Assembly: GCA_027317045.1 (NCBI GenBank)
Contig: DAHVFI010000095.1
Span: 1-6,664 of the forward strand
DNA: 6,664 nt
Direction: 5' to 3'
From: Gammaproteobacteria bacterium
GTDB lineage: Bacteria > Pseudomonadota > Gammaproteobacteria > Natronospirales > REEB76
Part shown: positions 1 through 6,161 of the stretch, piece by piece
How the letters are laid out: every line of letters begins with the position of its first letter
Position numbering within the stretch: the first letter of the stretch is position 1
Position numbers and translations under genes: made by a program
Notes under the pieces: model-generated
What the model was told of the DNA's origin: nothing
The model's input: the letters and a program-made list of their open reading frames with translations, nothing else
Database searches by the model: none

Positions 1-1014
1 GATGTCTACCTGCACGCTGTCGCCGGCGGCAATCGGCACCCGCGCCAACGCGATGGAACGCTCCAGCGTAGGCGAGAACGTGCCGCTGGTGATCTCGCCC
101 TCGCCTGTGCCATCGCAAATCACCTTTTGATGCGCCCGCAAAATACCCTTGTCTTCCAGCAGCAGGCCGACGAATCTGCGTTTAGTGCCGGCTTGCCGCT
201 GGGCTTCGAGGGCCTTGCGGCCGATGAAATCCCGCCCCGCCGGTTCCCAGGCGATGGTCCAGCCAAGACCGGATTCCAGCGGCGTCGTATTTTCGTCCAT
301 ATCCTGGCCATACAGATTCATGGCGGCTTCCAGGCGCAGCGTGTCGCGCGCCCCGAGGCCGCAGGGAGCCACGCCTTCCCGCACCAGAGCCTGCCAGAGT
401 TCCGCTGCCTGCGCCGGCGGCAACATGATCTCGAAACCGTCCTCGCCGGTGTAACCGGTACGCGCGATGAAGAACCCGCCGTATTTGAGCGCCGTGAACG
501 GTTTGAGCGCGAGCGCCGGCGCACGCGCATCAGCCGGCAGCACCCGCACGGCTTTCTCACGGGCGTTCGGTCCCTGAACCGCAATCATGGCGAGGTCCCG
601 TTCGCTGATTTTCACGCCGAAGGGCGATGCTTGTTTGCCGATCCACGCCAGATCCTTGTCATGGGTGGCGGCATTCACCACCATGCGGAACCAATCATCA
701 CGCAGGTGGTACACGATCAGATCGTCAATGATGCCGGCCTGCTCATTGAGCATGCAGCTGTAGAGCGCCTTGCCCGGTTCGCGCAGCTTGTTGACATCGT
801 TGGCCAACAACTTGCGCAGGAACTCGCGCGTCTGCGCGCCGTCCAGGTCCACCACCGTCATGTGCGACACGTCGAACATGCCGGCGGCGCGGCGCACCGC
901 GTGGTGCTCCTCGATCTGCGAGCCGTAATTGACCGGCATGTCCCAACCGCCGAAATCCACGAGCCGGGCGCCGGCGGCTACGTGGGTGTCATATAAAGCA
1001 GTGCGCTTGCCCAT
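1..1014 (-). CDS. gcvT: Glycine cleavage system T protein (aminomethyltransferase), 3' end missing
   Basis: GcvT takes the aminomethyl group from the lipoyl arm of the H protein, passes its carbon to tetrahydrofolate to give 5,10-methylene-THF, and releases ammonia in the cytoplasm. The frame is open for 338 codons from ATG at 1014 to the left edge. It starts MGKRTALYDTH and carries family hallmarks: FGGWDMPVNY (residues 21-30), GMFDVSHM (45-52), GIIDDLIVYHL (94-104, including the Asp expected to contact folate, about D98), VQGPNA (146-151), ARTGYTGEDGFEI (184-196), GLGARDTLRLEA (219-230) and the C-terminal barrel around TSGTFSPTLERSIALA (309-324). Family members are usually about 360-370 residues, so only some 25 are missing. 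The Shine-Dalgarno is weak (AAGG, about 11 nt before ATG). The gene is preceded by a long structured leader. The partner genes gcvH and gcvP may follow beyond position 1 but are not visible. Confidence 0.96.
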   Translation of the reverse strand, partial: MGKRTALYDTHVAAGARLVDFGGWDMPVNYGSQIEEHHAVRRAAGMFDVSHMTVVDLDGAQTREFLRKLLANDVNKLREPGKALYSCMLNEQAGIIDDLIVYHLRDDWFRMVVNAATHDKDLAWIGKQASPFGVKISERDLAMIAVQGPNAREKAVRVLPADARAPALALKPFTALKYGGFFIARTGYTGEDGFEIMLPPAQAAELWQALVREGVAPCGLGARDTLRLEAAMNLYGQDMDENTTPLESGLGWTIAWEPAGRDFIGRKALEAQRQAGTKRRFVGLLLEDKGILRAHQKVICDGTGEGEITSGTFSPTLERSIALARVPIAAGDSVQVDI

Positions 1015-1253
1015 GTGGACGGAAACCTTAGGTGGCTGAAAATCAAAGGGCGGCGGGTAATCCCACCGCCCGCGCGGACCATCGATCAGGTGAAAGGGCT
1101 GTTCCGCAGGCAAACGCCGCCCGCGGAGCCACAAAATGATACCGGAAACCCCCGGCCTGCACCACGCAGGCTGTCGTACGCGCGTGTTTAGCGGGCTGCG
1201 GGTCGGCTACAGGTCACAAAGCTGTTTCCAGCATTTATTTTATGACCAGGCTT
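1015..1253 (-). promoter_or_regulatory. Structured leader region of gcvT
   Basis: The upstream region of gcvT contains no gene but several inverted repeats that would fold in the minus-strand transcript. In transcript order these are a small GCTG-GAAA-CAGC tetraloop hairpin (1221-1232), a perfect 6-bp stem with 5-nt loop (1155-1171), a long stem of 9 plus 3 bp with a 3-nt bulge (1097-1130), and a terminator-like hairpin (1048-1071). I looked for the conserved glycine aptamer core and did not see it. The promoter is not clear. A TAAAAT element (complement of 1237-1242) could be a -10, but no good -35 lies at the right distance. Some stems are expected by chance in GC-rich DNA, so the regulatory role is inferred. 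Confidence 0.4.
1039..1071 (-). terminator. Terminator-like hairpin in the gcvT leader (possible attenuator)
   Basis: On the minus strand a 10-bp GC-rich stem (one G-U pair) closed by an ATTA loop spans 1071-1048 and is followed at once by TTTGATTTT. This is the classical shape of an intrinsic terminator. It lies 33 nt upstream of the gcvT start codon, so if functional it would act as a leader attenuator or stop transcripts arriving from upstream genes. The 3' arm contains CGCCGCCC, which is also complementary to GGGCGGCG further upstream in the leader (complement of 1115-1122), giving a possible competing antiterminator pairing. Pairing is read directly; function is inferred. Confidence 0.5.
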
Positions 1254-1254
1254 T

Positions 1255-1296
1255 GTCGATGATGGGAGCGGTCGGACCGGCCGCTCCCATCCCGAC
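1255..1296 (-). terminator. Stem-loop after the DUF885 gene, likely terminator
   Basis: A perfect 11-bp inverted repeat (1261-1271 with 1281-1291, 9-nt loop) is extended by a 4-bp outer stem, GTCG 1255-1258 with CGAC 1293-1296. It begins 16 nt past the TGA stop of the DUF885 gene, the normal place for a 3' terminator. No run of T follows on either strand, so it is either a weak intrinsic terminator or an RNA 3'-end stabilising structure. It also separates the DUF885 gene from the gcvT leader. Confidence 0.55.
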
Positions 1297-1311
1297 GACT
1301 ACGGTGAATCT

Positions 1312-3120
1312 TCAGGTATGCATAGGCTGGGGTTTGCCCGCCAAACTGTCCTGAATCCACTGATCCACCACTTTCTTCAGGACTTTAAGCGGCAGGTTGC
1401 CGTGTTCCAGCACCGCGGCATGGAAGGCCTTGATGTCGAACTTCGGACCCAGTTCTTTCTCCGCCTGTTTGCGCAGATCATGGATTTCAATCTCGCCGAT
1501 CATGTAGGACAACGCCTGTCCGGGCCAGGCGATGTAGCGATCCACCTCGGTGTTGATGTTCTGAATGCTGAGCGCGGTGTTGTCCTCGAAATACTTGACG
1601 GCTTGGGCCCGGGTCCAGCCCTCGGAATGAATACCGGTGTCCACCACCAGCCGTACCGCACGCCACATCTGCCAATCCAGATAACCGAACTTCGAGTAGG
1701 GATTGTTGTATAGACCCATTTCGTTGCACAGGCTCTCGGTATATAAGGCCCAGCCCTCCCCGTAGGAGCTGTAGTAATCGAAGCGCCGGAAATCCGGCAG
1801 GTTCTTCAATTCCATGGCGATGGGAATCTGCAGCTGATGGCCCGGCCGGCCTTCATGACAGGTGAGCACCTGGATATCGTATTTCAGCCGGCTCGAGGGC
1901 TTGTACAAGTTCACCGCCATGTAACCCGCGACGCTGCCGTCACCCGCGGGCGGCACCGAATAGGCCGGATAGGTGTCGGGCGCGAGTGCCGCCGGAATCG
2001 GATACACGCCGTAGGTAACCCGCGGCAGCAGCCAGATGGGGAAATATTTCACCAGCAGCGGATCCACGCGCTTGGCGGCGGCCCGGTAGGCTTCCAGCAA
2101 ATGCCGCGGGTTCTTGTAGTAGAAACGCGGATTGGTGCGCAGGTAGTGCAGGAAGTCCTTGTAACTGCCCTTGAAGCCCACCTGCTTGAAAACCTTTTCC
2201 ATCTGCGCATGAATCTGCGCCACCTTCTGCAACCCCAACTGATGGATTTGCTTCGGCGTCATGTCGGTGGTGGTATAGAGGCGTACCTGAAAGGCGTAAT
2301 ACGCCTTGCCATCGGGCAAGTCATCGGCGGCGATGCTGGTGCGGCAGTGGGGCAGATAATCGGCGTCGTAGTATTTCTGGAATTTGCGGTAAGCGGGTAC
2401 CAACACATCCGTAATAGCGGCCTTGGCTGCAGCGCGCAGCCGCGCCTGCTGCGCCGCCGGGATGATGTCGGGCATCTGCTTGAACGGCGCGTAGAATGCG
2501 CTGTCCTCCGGCTTGGCAACGATGTTGGCGGCGATCTGGTGCGGAATGCGCTTCATCACCACCTGGGGTTCCGTCATGCCGCGCTTGACGCCCTCCTTGA
2601 GCAAGCCGATGGTCTGGTCCATATAAACATTAAAGGTCTGCAGGCGCTTAATATAGTTCTCATAATCCCGGGCAGTCTCGAAGCGCAACGTTTGGGTGAG
2701 GGTACTCAGGGTCTGGATGCCCTCCAACTGATTCATGGGCATCAGATAGCCACCGAAGCGATAGCCTTCCACCTGGTTCTCATAACGATATTTGAACAGG
2801 TCATAGCTGATACGGTCCTCGCCGGACAACTGACTGCGATCAATGGCCGCCAGATCTTTCAGGGTCTGGATATTCTCATCATTCTCATGGGCAATGTTTG
2901 CAAGACTCATATCCGCCCACTCGCCGTCATATTCGTGGAAGCCGTCGGCCGAAGCCTCCAGCGGATGTTCCCGCATCTCCTGTTGCCAGGCAGTCTTGAA
3001 TAGCTGGTGCAAAGCGACGGACGCCGCATTTTCAGCAGGCTGGCTGTCGGCGGCCCAGCTTGGGCCTGCAATCAGCAAGGAAACAAATAAGGCAGCGAGA
3101 ACAGATAAGAAACGTTTCAT
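1312..3120 (-). CDS. Secreted DUF885 family protein, putative zinc metallopeptidase
   Basis: This 602-residue protein is predicted to be an exported peptidase. A start at 3120 is chosen because AGAGGTG lies just upstream and the protein then opens with a typical signal peptide: MKRF, a hydrophobic stretch from about residue 5 to 18, and SPase I cleavage after S-W-A at residue 23. An in-frame ATG 16 codons earlier would bury this signal. There is no lipobox Cys. The C-terminal half carries the DUF885 signature: CHEGRPGHQLQ (HExxPGH zinc-binding motif from about residue 422), YGEGWALYTE (about 453-462, with a Glu suited to be the third zinc ligand) and DTGIHSEGWTR (about 494-504). The N-terminal half is mostly helical with no separate domain recognised. 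Length is normal for the family. Substrate is unknown; a periplasmic or secreted peptide-scavenging role is inference. A stem-loop follows its stop codon. Confidence 0.9.
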   Translation of the reverse strand: MKRFLSVLAALFVSLLIAGPSWAADSQPAENAASVALHQLFKTAWQQEMREHPLEASADGFHEYDGEWADMSLANIAHENDENIQTLKDLAAIDRSQLSGEDRISYDLFKYRYENQVEGYRFGGYLMPMNQLEGIQTLSTLTQTLRFETARDYENYIKRLQTFNVYMDQTIGLLKEGVKRGMTEPQVVMKRIPHQIAANIVAKPEDSAFYAPFKQMPDIIPAAQQARLRAAAKAAITDVLVPAYRKFQKYYDADYLPHCRTSIAADDLPDGKAYYAFQVRLYTTTDMTPKQIHQLGLQKVAQIHAQMEKVFKQVGFKGSYKDFLHYLRTNPRFYYKNPRHLLEAYRAAAKRVDPLLVKYFPIWLLPRVTYGVYPIPAALAPDTYPAYSVPPAGDGSVAGYMAVNLYKPSSRLKYDIQVLTCHEGRPGHQLQIPIAMELKNLPDFRRFDYYSSYGEGWALYTESLCNEMGLYNNPYSKFGYLDWQMWRAVRLVVDTGIHSEGWTRAQAVKYFEDNTALSIQNINTEVDRYIAWPGQALSYMIGEIEIHDLRKQAEKELGPKFDIKAFHAAVLEHGNLPLKVLKKVVDQWIQDSLAGKPQPMHT

Positions 3121-3216
3121 CACATCACCTCTGAAATTAGATGCTGTTGCTACCAAGCCGTGCCGCAAACGGCGCGACGTTCATTGATTACTTAGGCCTT
3201 ACTGATATTCTGAGCG

Positions 3217-3486
3217 TCAGTTCGTAAAGGGAACAAAATTCTCACCGTACATGTTACGCCGTATTTTTAAGCAGTCATCGCACAGTCTTAGTGTCGCAAT
3301 ATAATTTGGAGTCATCTGGTCACTCGCTAATTTATAGTCTTTTGCTAGATCATCCCCACATATCGAACAGACATCATCACGACCAGCGAGAGAGAGGATT
3401 TGTTTTGTCTGCTCCGCTTGAATAGGGTTGGCACGTCTTAGAGCAGCAAACCATTCAGGTGAGTGTGGCTTTAAATAACTCGACAC
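3217..3486 (-). CDS. Small four-cysteine protein, putative zinc-binding
   Basis: This is a protein of about 89 residues of unknown function. It has two CxxC knuckles, CSIC (about residues 40-43) and CDDC (69-72), separated by about 25 residues, a spacing that suits one zinc ribbon or treble-clef site. The N-terminal part (YLKPHSPEWFAALRRANPIQ) is basic and likely helical. GTG at 3486 is preferred as start because GGAGGT (complement of 3491-3496) lies 4-5 nt before it; the in-frame ATG at 3498 overlaps that Shine-Dalgarno and has only a distant AGG of its own. The gene follows the DUF2130 gene by 35 nt in the same direction and shares its AT-rich composition, so the two are probably cotranscribed and acquired together. 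A partner role for the nuclease-like protein, in nucleic-acid binding or as regulator or inhibitor, is inference only. Confidence 0.8.
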   Translation of the reverse strand: MSSYLKPHSPEWFAALRRANPIQAEQTKQILSLAGRDDVCSICGDDLAKDYKLASDQMTPNYIATLRLCDDCLKIRRNMYGENFVPFTN

Positions 3487-3496
3487 AATTACCTCC
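3484..3496 (-). promoter_or_regulatory. Shine-Dalgarno and GTG start of the small four-cysteine gene
   Basis: The minus strand reads GGAGGT, then AATT, then GTG. The GGAGG core at ideal distance from GTG decides the start. The alternative ATG lies at 3496-3498, so its last base is part of the Shine-Dalgarno. Confidence 0.6.
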
Positions 3497-3521
3497 ATGA
3501 ATACTATATAACCTGTGAGTA

Positions 3522-4529
3522 TTAAGATTGGCTCGTCTGCAAAGGAAGCGCTAGCGGCTCAAACTTAGGCTTTTCAAGTTTGAGAGGATCATGGCCCCCA
3601 AGGACGCGTGTGAGATTATTTTGCACATGTGATACGTCATAACGAATAGTTTGATATAGCTCGTAACGCTCCTCCCAGGTTTTTTTGTGCTGTTTCATTT
3701 CATTCAATAGGTTCTTGTGAGCACGTTCGGTATTTGAGATCGCTTCTTCCAATGGAGTCTTGCACACTGGGCTAGTTACATAATCCATTAGTCGTTTTGC
3801 TGCCGCTTCTTTTGCAGCGGCATCAAGTTGATGCTTCGCCATGGTGATAAGACTATCTCGACAGATACGTGCGAGCGTGAGAACACCTGACTGAGATACT
3901 ATGAATATTCCAGAATCCTGCTCAAGACCTGCAAATCGTTTCCTCGTTCCCGTTGTTACGAGTATCCCATAGTCAGCATTCCGTGTCTTCTTGGCAAGAG
4001 ATGTCTGATTGATGTGAGCGGCTGCAATTTTATCGGTATGCTTACATTCGTAAATGATGCAGCCGGCTGCCTCTTTATCAAAAATCACCTCGTGAAGAAC
4101 ATCGCCACCTCTTCCTCCTTCTGTACGCTCGATTTTATCACCCGGGAATTCCTCTCGAAGCCGTTTAACGAGAACCTGCTCATCAGCAAGGCCGATCTCT
4201 TGAGGAGATGTACCTTTCTCAAGCATCTTCTTTTCTTCTTCTAATTTTTTGATCTTGGCCATCATGCGCTTGTCGCGAATCTCGGTTTTACTGCGTTCTG
4301 CGAGGGTAGCTTCTTTTTTTGCGGTATCCACTTTTTGTTTTGTTTTAGCTCGTATTTCGCGTTCTTTCCGCTTTGCGGCTGTTGCCGCTGCCTGAGCGGC
4401 TGCTGCCTGTTTCTTCAGTTTCCCGAGCTCTCCCTTTTGTGTATTTTCCTTTTTTTCCTGAAGTTTAATGACTTTATGGAAATGACTCTCCGTAAGAGGA
4501 CTACCACAAAGTGGGCATTTATATTTCAT
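3522..4529 (-). CDS. DUF2130 family protein with PD-(D/E)XK nuclease-like core and zinc knuckle
   Basis: The protein has 335 residues. In order: an N-terminal CPLC knuckle (C5, C8) with nearby His 16 and 18; a long, charged, Lys/Glu/Ala-rich coiled coil (about 20-105) with an alanine-rich patch near 41-52; a globular core (about 112-230); and a second helical or coiled region (230-305). The core reads like DUF2130: EQVLVKRLREEFP (117-129), GGRGGDVLHEV (138-148), IIYECKHTD (158-166), NADYGILVTTGT (184-195), SGIFIVSQSGVLTLARICRDSLI (206-228). E117, D143 and the E161-x-K163 pair fit a PD-(D/E)XK active site, so DNA or RNA cleavage is plausible but unproven. The start has GGGAG 8 nt upstream. It follows nadA by 72 nt and precedes the small four-cysteine gene. 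Its composition is clearly more AT-rich than its flanks, suggesting horizontal transfer. The family's biological role is not established to my knowledge. Confidence 0.88.
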   Translation of the reverse strand: MKYKCPLCGSPLTESHFHKVIKLQEKKENTQKGELGKLKKQAAAAQAAATAAKRKEREIRAKTKQKVDTAKKEATLAERSKTEIRDKRMMAKIKKLEEEKKMLEKGTSPQEIGLADEQVLVKRLREEFPGDKIERTEGGRGGDVLHEVIFDKEAAGCIIYECKHTDKIAAAHINQTSLAKKTRNADYGILVTTGTRKRFAGLEQDSGIFIVSQSGVLTLARICRDSLITMAKHQLDAAAKEAAAKRLMDYVTSPVCKTPLEEAISNTERAHKNLLNEMKQHKKTWEERYELYQTIRYDVSHVQNNLTRVLGGHDPLKLEKPKFEPLALPLQTSQS

Positions 4530-4601
4530 GAAGATTCTCCCTTTAGAACTTAGCAGAAATTATCTTCTCCGATTGTCATGTGGATCAGAATTCTTTGATG
4601 C

Positions 4602-5702
4602 TTAGCTAGAAACTGCAAGCATCCGCTCCAACGCCAGCTTCGCTTCGCGCGCATCGGTATCCGGCACCTTGATCTGATTGACCACGTTGCCTGCGGCCAG
4701 ATTCTCCAGCGTCCAGGCAAAATGCTGCGGATCAATGCGGAACATGGTGGAGCACATGCACACCATGGGGGACATGAAGTGCACGTTGATGCCCTTGTGT
4801 TTCACTTCCTCGTGCAGGCGGTTGACGAGATTGAGTTCCGTACCCACCAGCCAACGCGTGCCGGCAGCGGCGGCATGTACGGTCTTCTGGATGAACTCCG
4901 TGGAGCCCACGTAATCGGACCTCCGACACACTTCGAAGGCGCATTCCGGGTGGCAGATGATCTTCGCGTCCGGGTATTTCTTCTTGAAGTTATCAATGTG
5001 CTCGGGGCGGAACATCTGGTGTACGGAACAAAAACCGTTCCATAAGAGGATTTTTGCCTTGTGGATTTGTTCCTGCGTGAGCCCGCCCATGGGTCGGTTG
5101 AAATCCCACACCGCCATCTCGTCCAGCGGCACGCCCAGCCTGTGCCCGCTCCAGCGGCCCAGGTGTTGATCCGGGAAGAACAGCACTTTTTTGCGCTGTT
5201 TGAACGCCCATTCCAGAATTCCGCGCGCATTGGTGCTGGTGCAGACGATGCCACCGTGGCGGCCGCAGAAGGCCTTCAGGTCGGCGGCGGAATTGATATA
5301 AGTGATGGGCGTGATATCCGCATCTGGTTCCAGCACCGTGGCTAGTTCGCGCCAGGCGGTTTCCACCTTGGCGAGATTGGCCATGTCCGCCATGGAACAA
5401 CCGGCGGCCAGGTCCGGCAGTACCACGGTCTGTTCGGGCCGCGAGAGGATATCCGCCACCTCCGCCATGAAGTGCACGCCGCAGAACACGATGGTTTCGG
5501 CATCCACCTGGGAAGCGAAGCGCGCCAGTTTCAGGGAATCACCGGTGAGATCGGCGTGACGATAGACCTCCTCGCGCTGGTAGTGATGGCCGAGAATCAC
5601 CGCACGGCCTTTGAGCTTTTCTTTGGCCGCACGGATGCGCGCGTCGCAGGTTTCATCTTCCAGCGACGTATAGAGATCGAATGCCAGGGCCGGTGTGGCC
5701 AT
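4602..5702 (-). CDS. nadA: Quinolinate synthase A
   Basis: NadA condenses iminoaspartate (from NadB) with dihydroxyacetone phosphate to give quinolinate, the pyridine precursor of NAD, using an oxygen-sensitive [4Fe-4S] cluster in the cytoplasm. The 366-residue protein shows the family landmarks: ILGHHYQREEVYRHAD (residues 36-51), GDSLKLA (54-60), VFCGVHFMAEVADILSRPE (72-90), LPDLAAGCSMADM (95-107), YINSAADLKAFCG (135-147), VCTSTNA (153-159), FFPDQHLGRW (175-184), CHPECAFEVC (250-259), GTELNLVNRL (287-296) and the C-terminal CMCSTMFR (315-322). The three cluster ligands are most likely C102, C254 and C317. It is the longer form, about 60 residues longer than compact archaeal-type NadA. GGAGG 8 nt before ATG supports the start. 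No nadB or nadC is visible. The divergent neighbour is the TIR gene; downstream on the same strand is the AT-rich cassette, with no clear terminator between. Confidence 0.97.
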   Translation of the reverse strand: MATPALAFDLYTSLEDETCDARIRAAKEKLKGRAVILGHHYQREEVYRHADLTGDSLKLARFASQVDAETIVFCGVHFMAEVADILSRPEQTVVLPDLAAGCSMADMANLAKVETAWRELATVLEPDADITPITYINSAADLKAFCGRHGGIVCTSTNARGILEWAFKQRKKVLFFPDQHLGRWSGHRLGVPLDEMAVWDFNRPMGGLTQEQIHKAKILLWNGFCSVHQMFRPEHIDNFKKKYPDAKIICHPECAFEVCRRSDYVGSTEFIQKTVHAAAAGTRWLVGTELNLVNRLHEEVKHKGINVHFMSPMVCMCSTMFRIDPQHFAWTLENLAAGNVVNQIKVPDTDAREAKLALERMLAVSS

Positions 5703-5743
5703 TACCGCTACCTCCCGCGGGGGCTGTCCGCAGATGGCTGGAT

Positions 5744-5773
5744 ATTTTACGCCCGCCTAACTGAAAGGGTTAA
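5744..5773 (-). promoter_or_regulatory. Candidate sigma70 promoter of nadA
   Basis: On the minus strand TTAACC (complement of 5768-5773, 4 of 6 matches to the -35 consensus) and TAAAAT (complement of 5744-5749, 5 of 6 matches to -10) are 18 nt apart. Transcription would start about 35 nt before the nadA ATG. It is the best-placed candidate, found by eye only. Confidence 0.35.
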
Positions 5774-5957
5774 CCGCTCTTCTTTCGCAATGCCCGTCAG
5801 CAAAAGGCGGAGTTGCGGTGCGCCGAACTGGCAGCCGTGGGTAGTAGCCCTTGGCTTCCGAACGAAACTCGACTGCGAAGCGAGAAAGAGTGGGATGGAT
5901 TTCGTTACAGCCTGGCTTGGTATGGGATGAGGTCACTTGACCCAGCCCTTTAACCAG

Positions 5958-5980
5958 CCCCTGCCCCTCCCCACTTCCCC
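5958..5980 (-). other. G-quadruplex motif
   Basis: The minus strand has four consecutive runs of exactly four G, with loops of 4, 1 and 2 nt (AAGT, A, CA). This satisfies the strictest four-tetrad quadruplex pattern. It lies about 255 nt upstream of nadA (G-rich on the nadA coding strand) and about 180 nt upstream of the TIR start (G-rich on its template strand). Further GGG runs continue towards 5941. The motif is read directly; folding in the cell is inferred. Confidence 0.7.
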
Positions 5981-6128
5981 AGGCACTGCTAGAGGAACTG
6001 GGCTCTTTCTGCATGACCTTTGAGGAACGGTAAATTCCGAAAGGCATGCGGCGAAGATCGGATCGTTATACGCCGCTCGAACTACTTTCCAGGCCGCCGG
6101 CGCGGTATGCTTGACAATTCGGTGGTTG

Positions 6129-6142
6129 CGGGACGCGACCCG
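6129..6142 (+). promoter_or_regulatory. Small palindrome upstream of the TIR gene, possible operator
   Basis: CGGGACGCGACCCG is a 14-bp inverted repeat with a single A/A mismatch pair, ending 19 nt before the TIR start codon. It could be an operator or an RNA hairpin ahead of the ribosome site. In GC-rich DNA such a short palindrome can arise by chance. Confidence 0.2.
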
Positions 6143-6161
6143 TTTCGAGGGGCTGACTGGC

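Larger units (their letters stand above)
5703..6161. other. Divergent intergenic region between nadA and the TIR gene
   Basis: These 459 nt carry no convincing gene. Near nadA lie its Shine-Dalgarno, a CCCGCGGG palindrome and the candidate promoter. The middle holds a hairpin at about 5833-5854 (GCCG/TGGC outer pairs, GGG/CCC inner pairs, TAGTAG loop) and the C-rich tract at 5958-5980. Near the TIR gene are a perfect TTGACA (6111-6116) without a matching -10, a small palindrome and a purine-rich Shine-Dalgarno. A 96-codon open frame exists on the minus strand (5757-6047), but its low-complexity product and its overlap with the nadA promoter argue against coding. The text resembles degenerate interspersed repeat material, which cannot be confirmed from one copy. 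Confidence 0.6.

Noticed and set aside
127..996. Plus-strand open frame (289 codons) opposite gcvT
   Set aside because: GcvT motifs cover the minus strand throughout; the plus-strand product is Arg/His-rich and meaningless.
1015..1311. Glycine riboswitch upstream of gcvT
   Set aside because: The expected conserved purine-rich aptamer core segments are not seen on the minus strand; only generic GC-rich hairpins are found. A covariance-model search would settle it.
1837..3003. Long plus-strand open frame (388 codons) opposite the DUF885 gene
   Set aside because: The minus-strand frame has a signal peptide, ribosome site and family motifs. The opposite frame gives a product without recognisable domains, as expected from antisense of a GC-rich gene.
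3121..4601. Target-site duplication flanking the AT-rich cassette
   Set aside because: The only shared words in the two flanking gaps are short (for example GAAATTA) and placed irregularly; this is within chance. No transposase or integrase is present.
5757..6047. 96-codon minus-strand frame in the nadA/TIR gap
   Set aside because: It has a low-complexity Ser run and Gly-rich segment encoded by the C-rich tract, no clear ribosome site, no recognisable family, and it overlaps the likely nadA promoter.
6111..6139. Sigma70 promoter for the TIR gene using the perfect TTGACA
   Set aside because: Spacing of 16-18 nt lands on GC-only hexamers with no resemblance to TATAAT.
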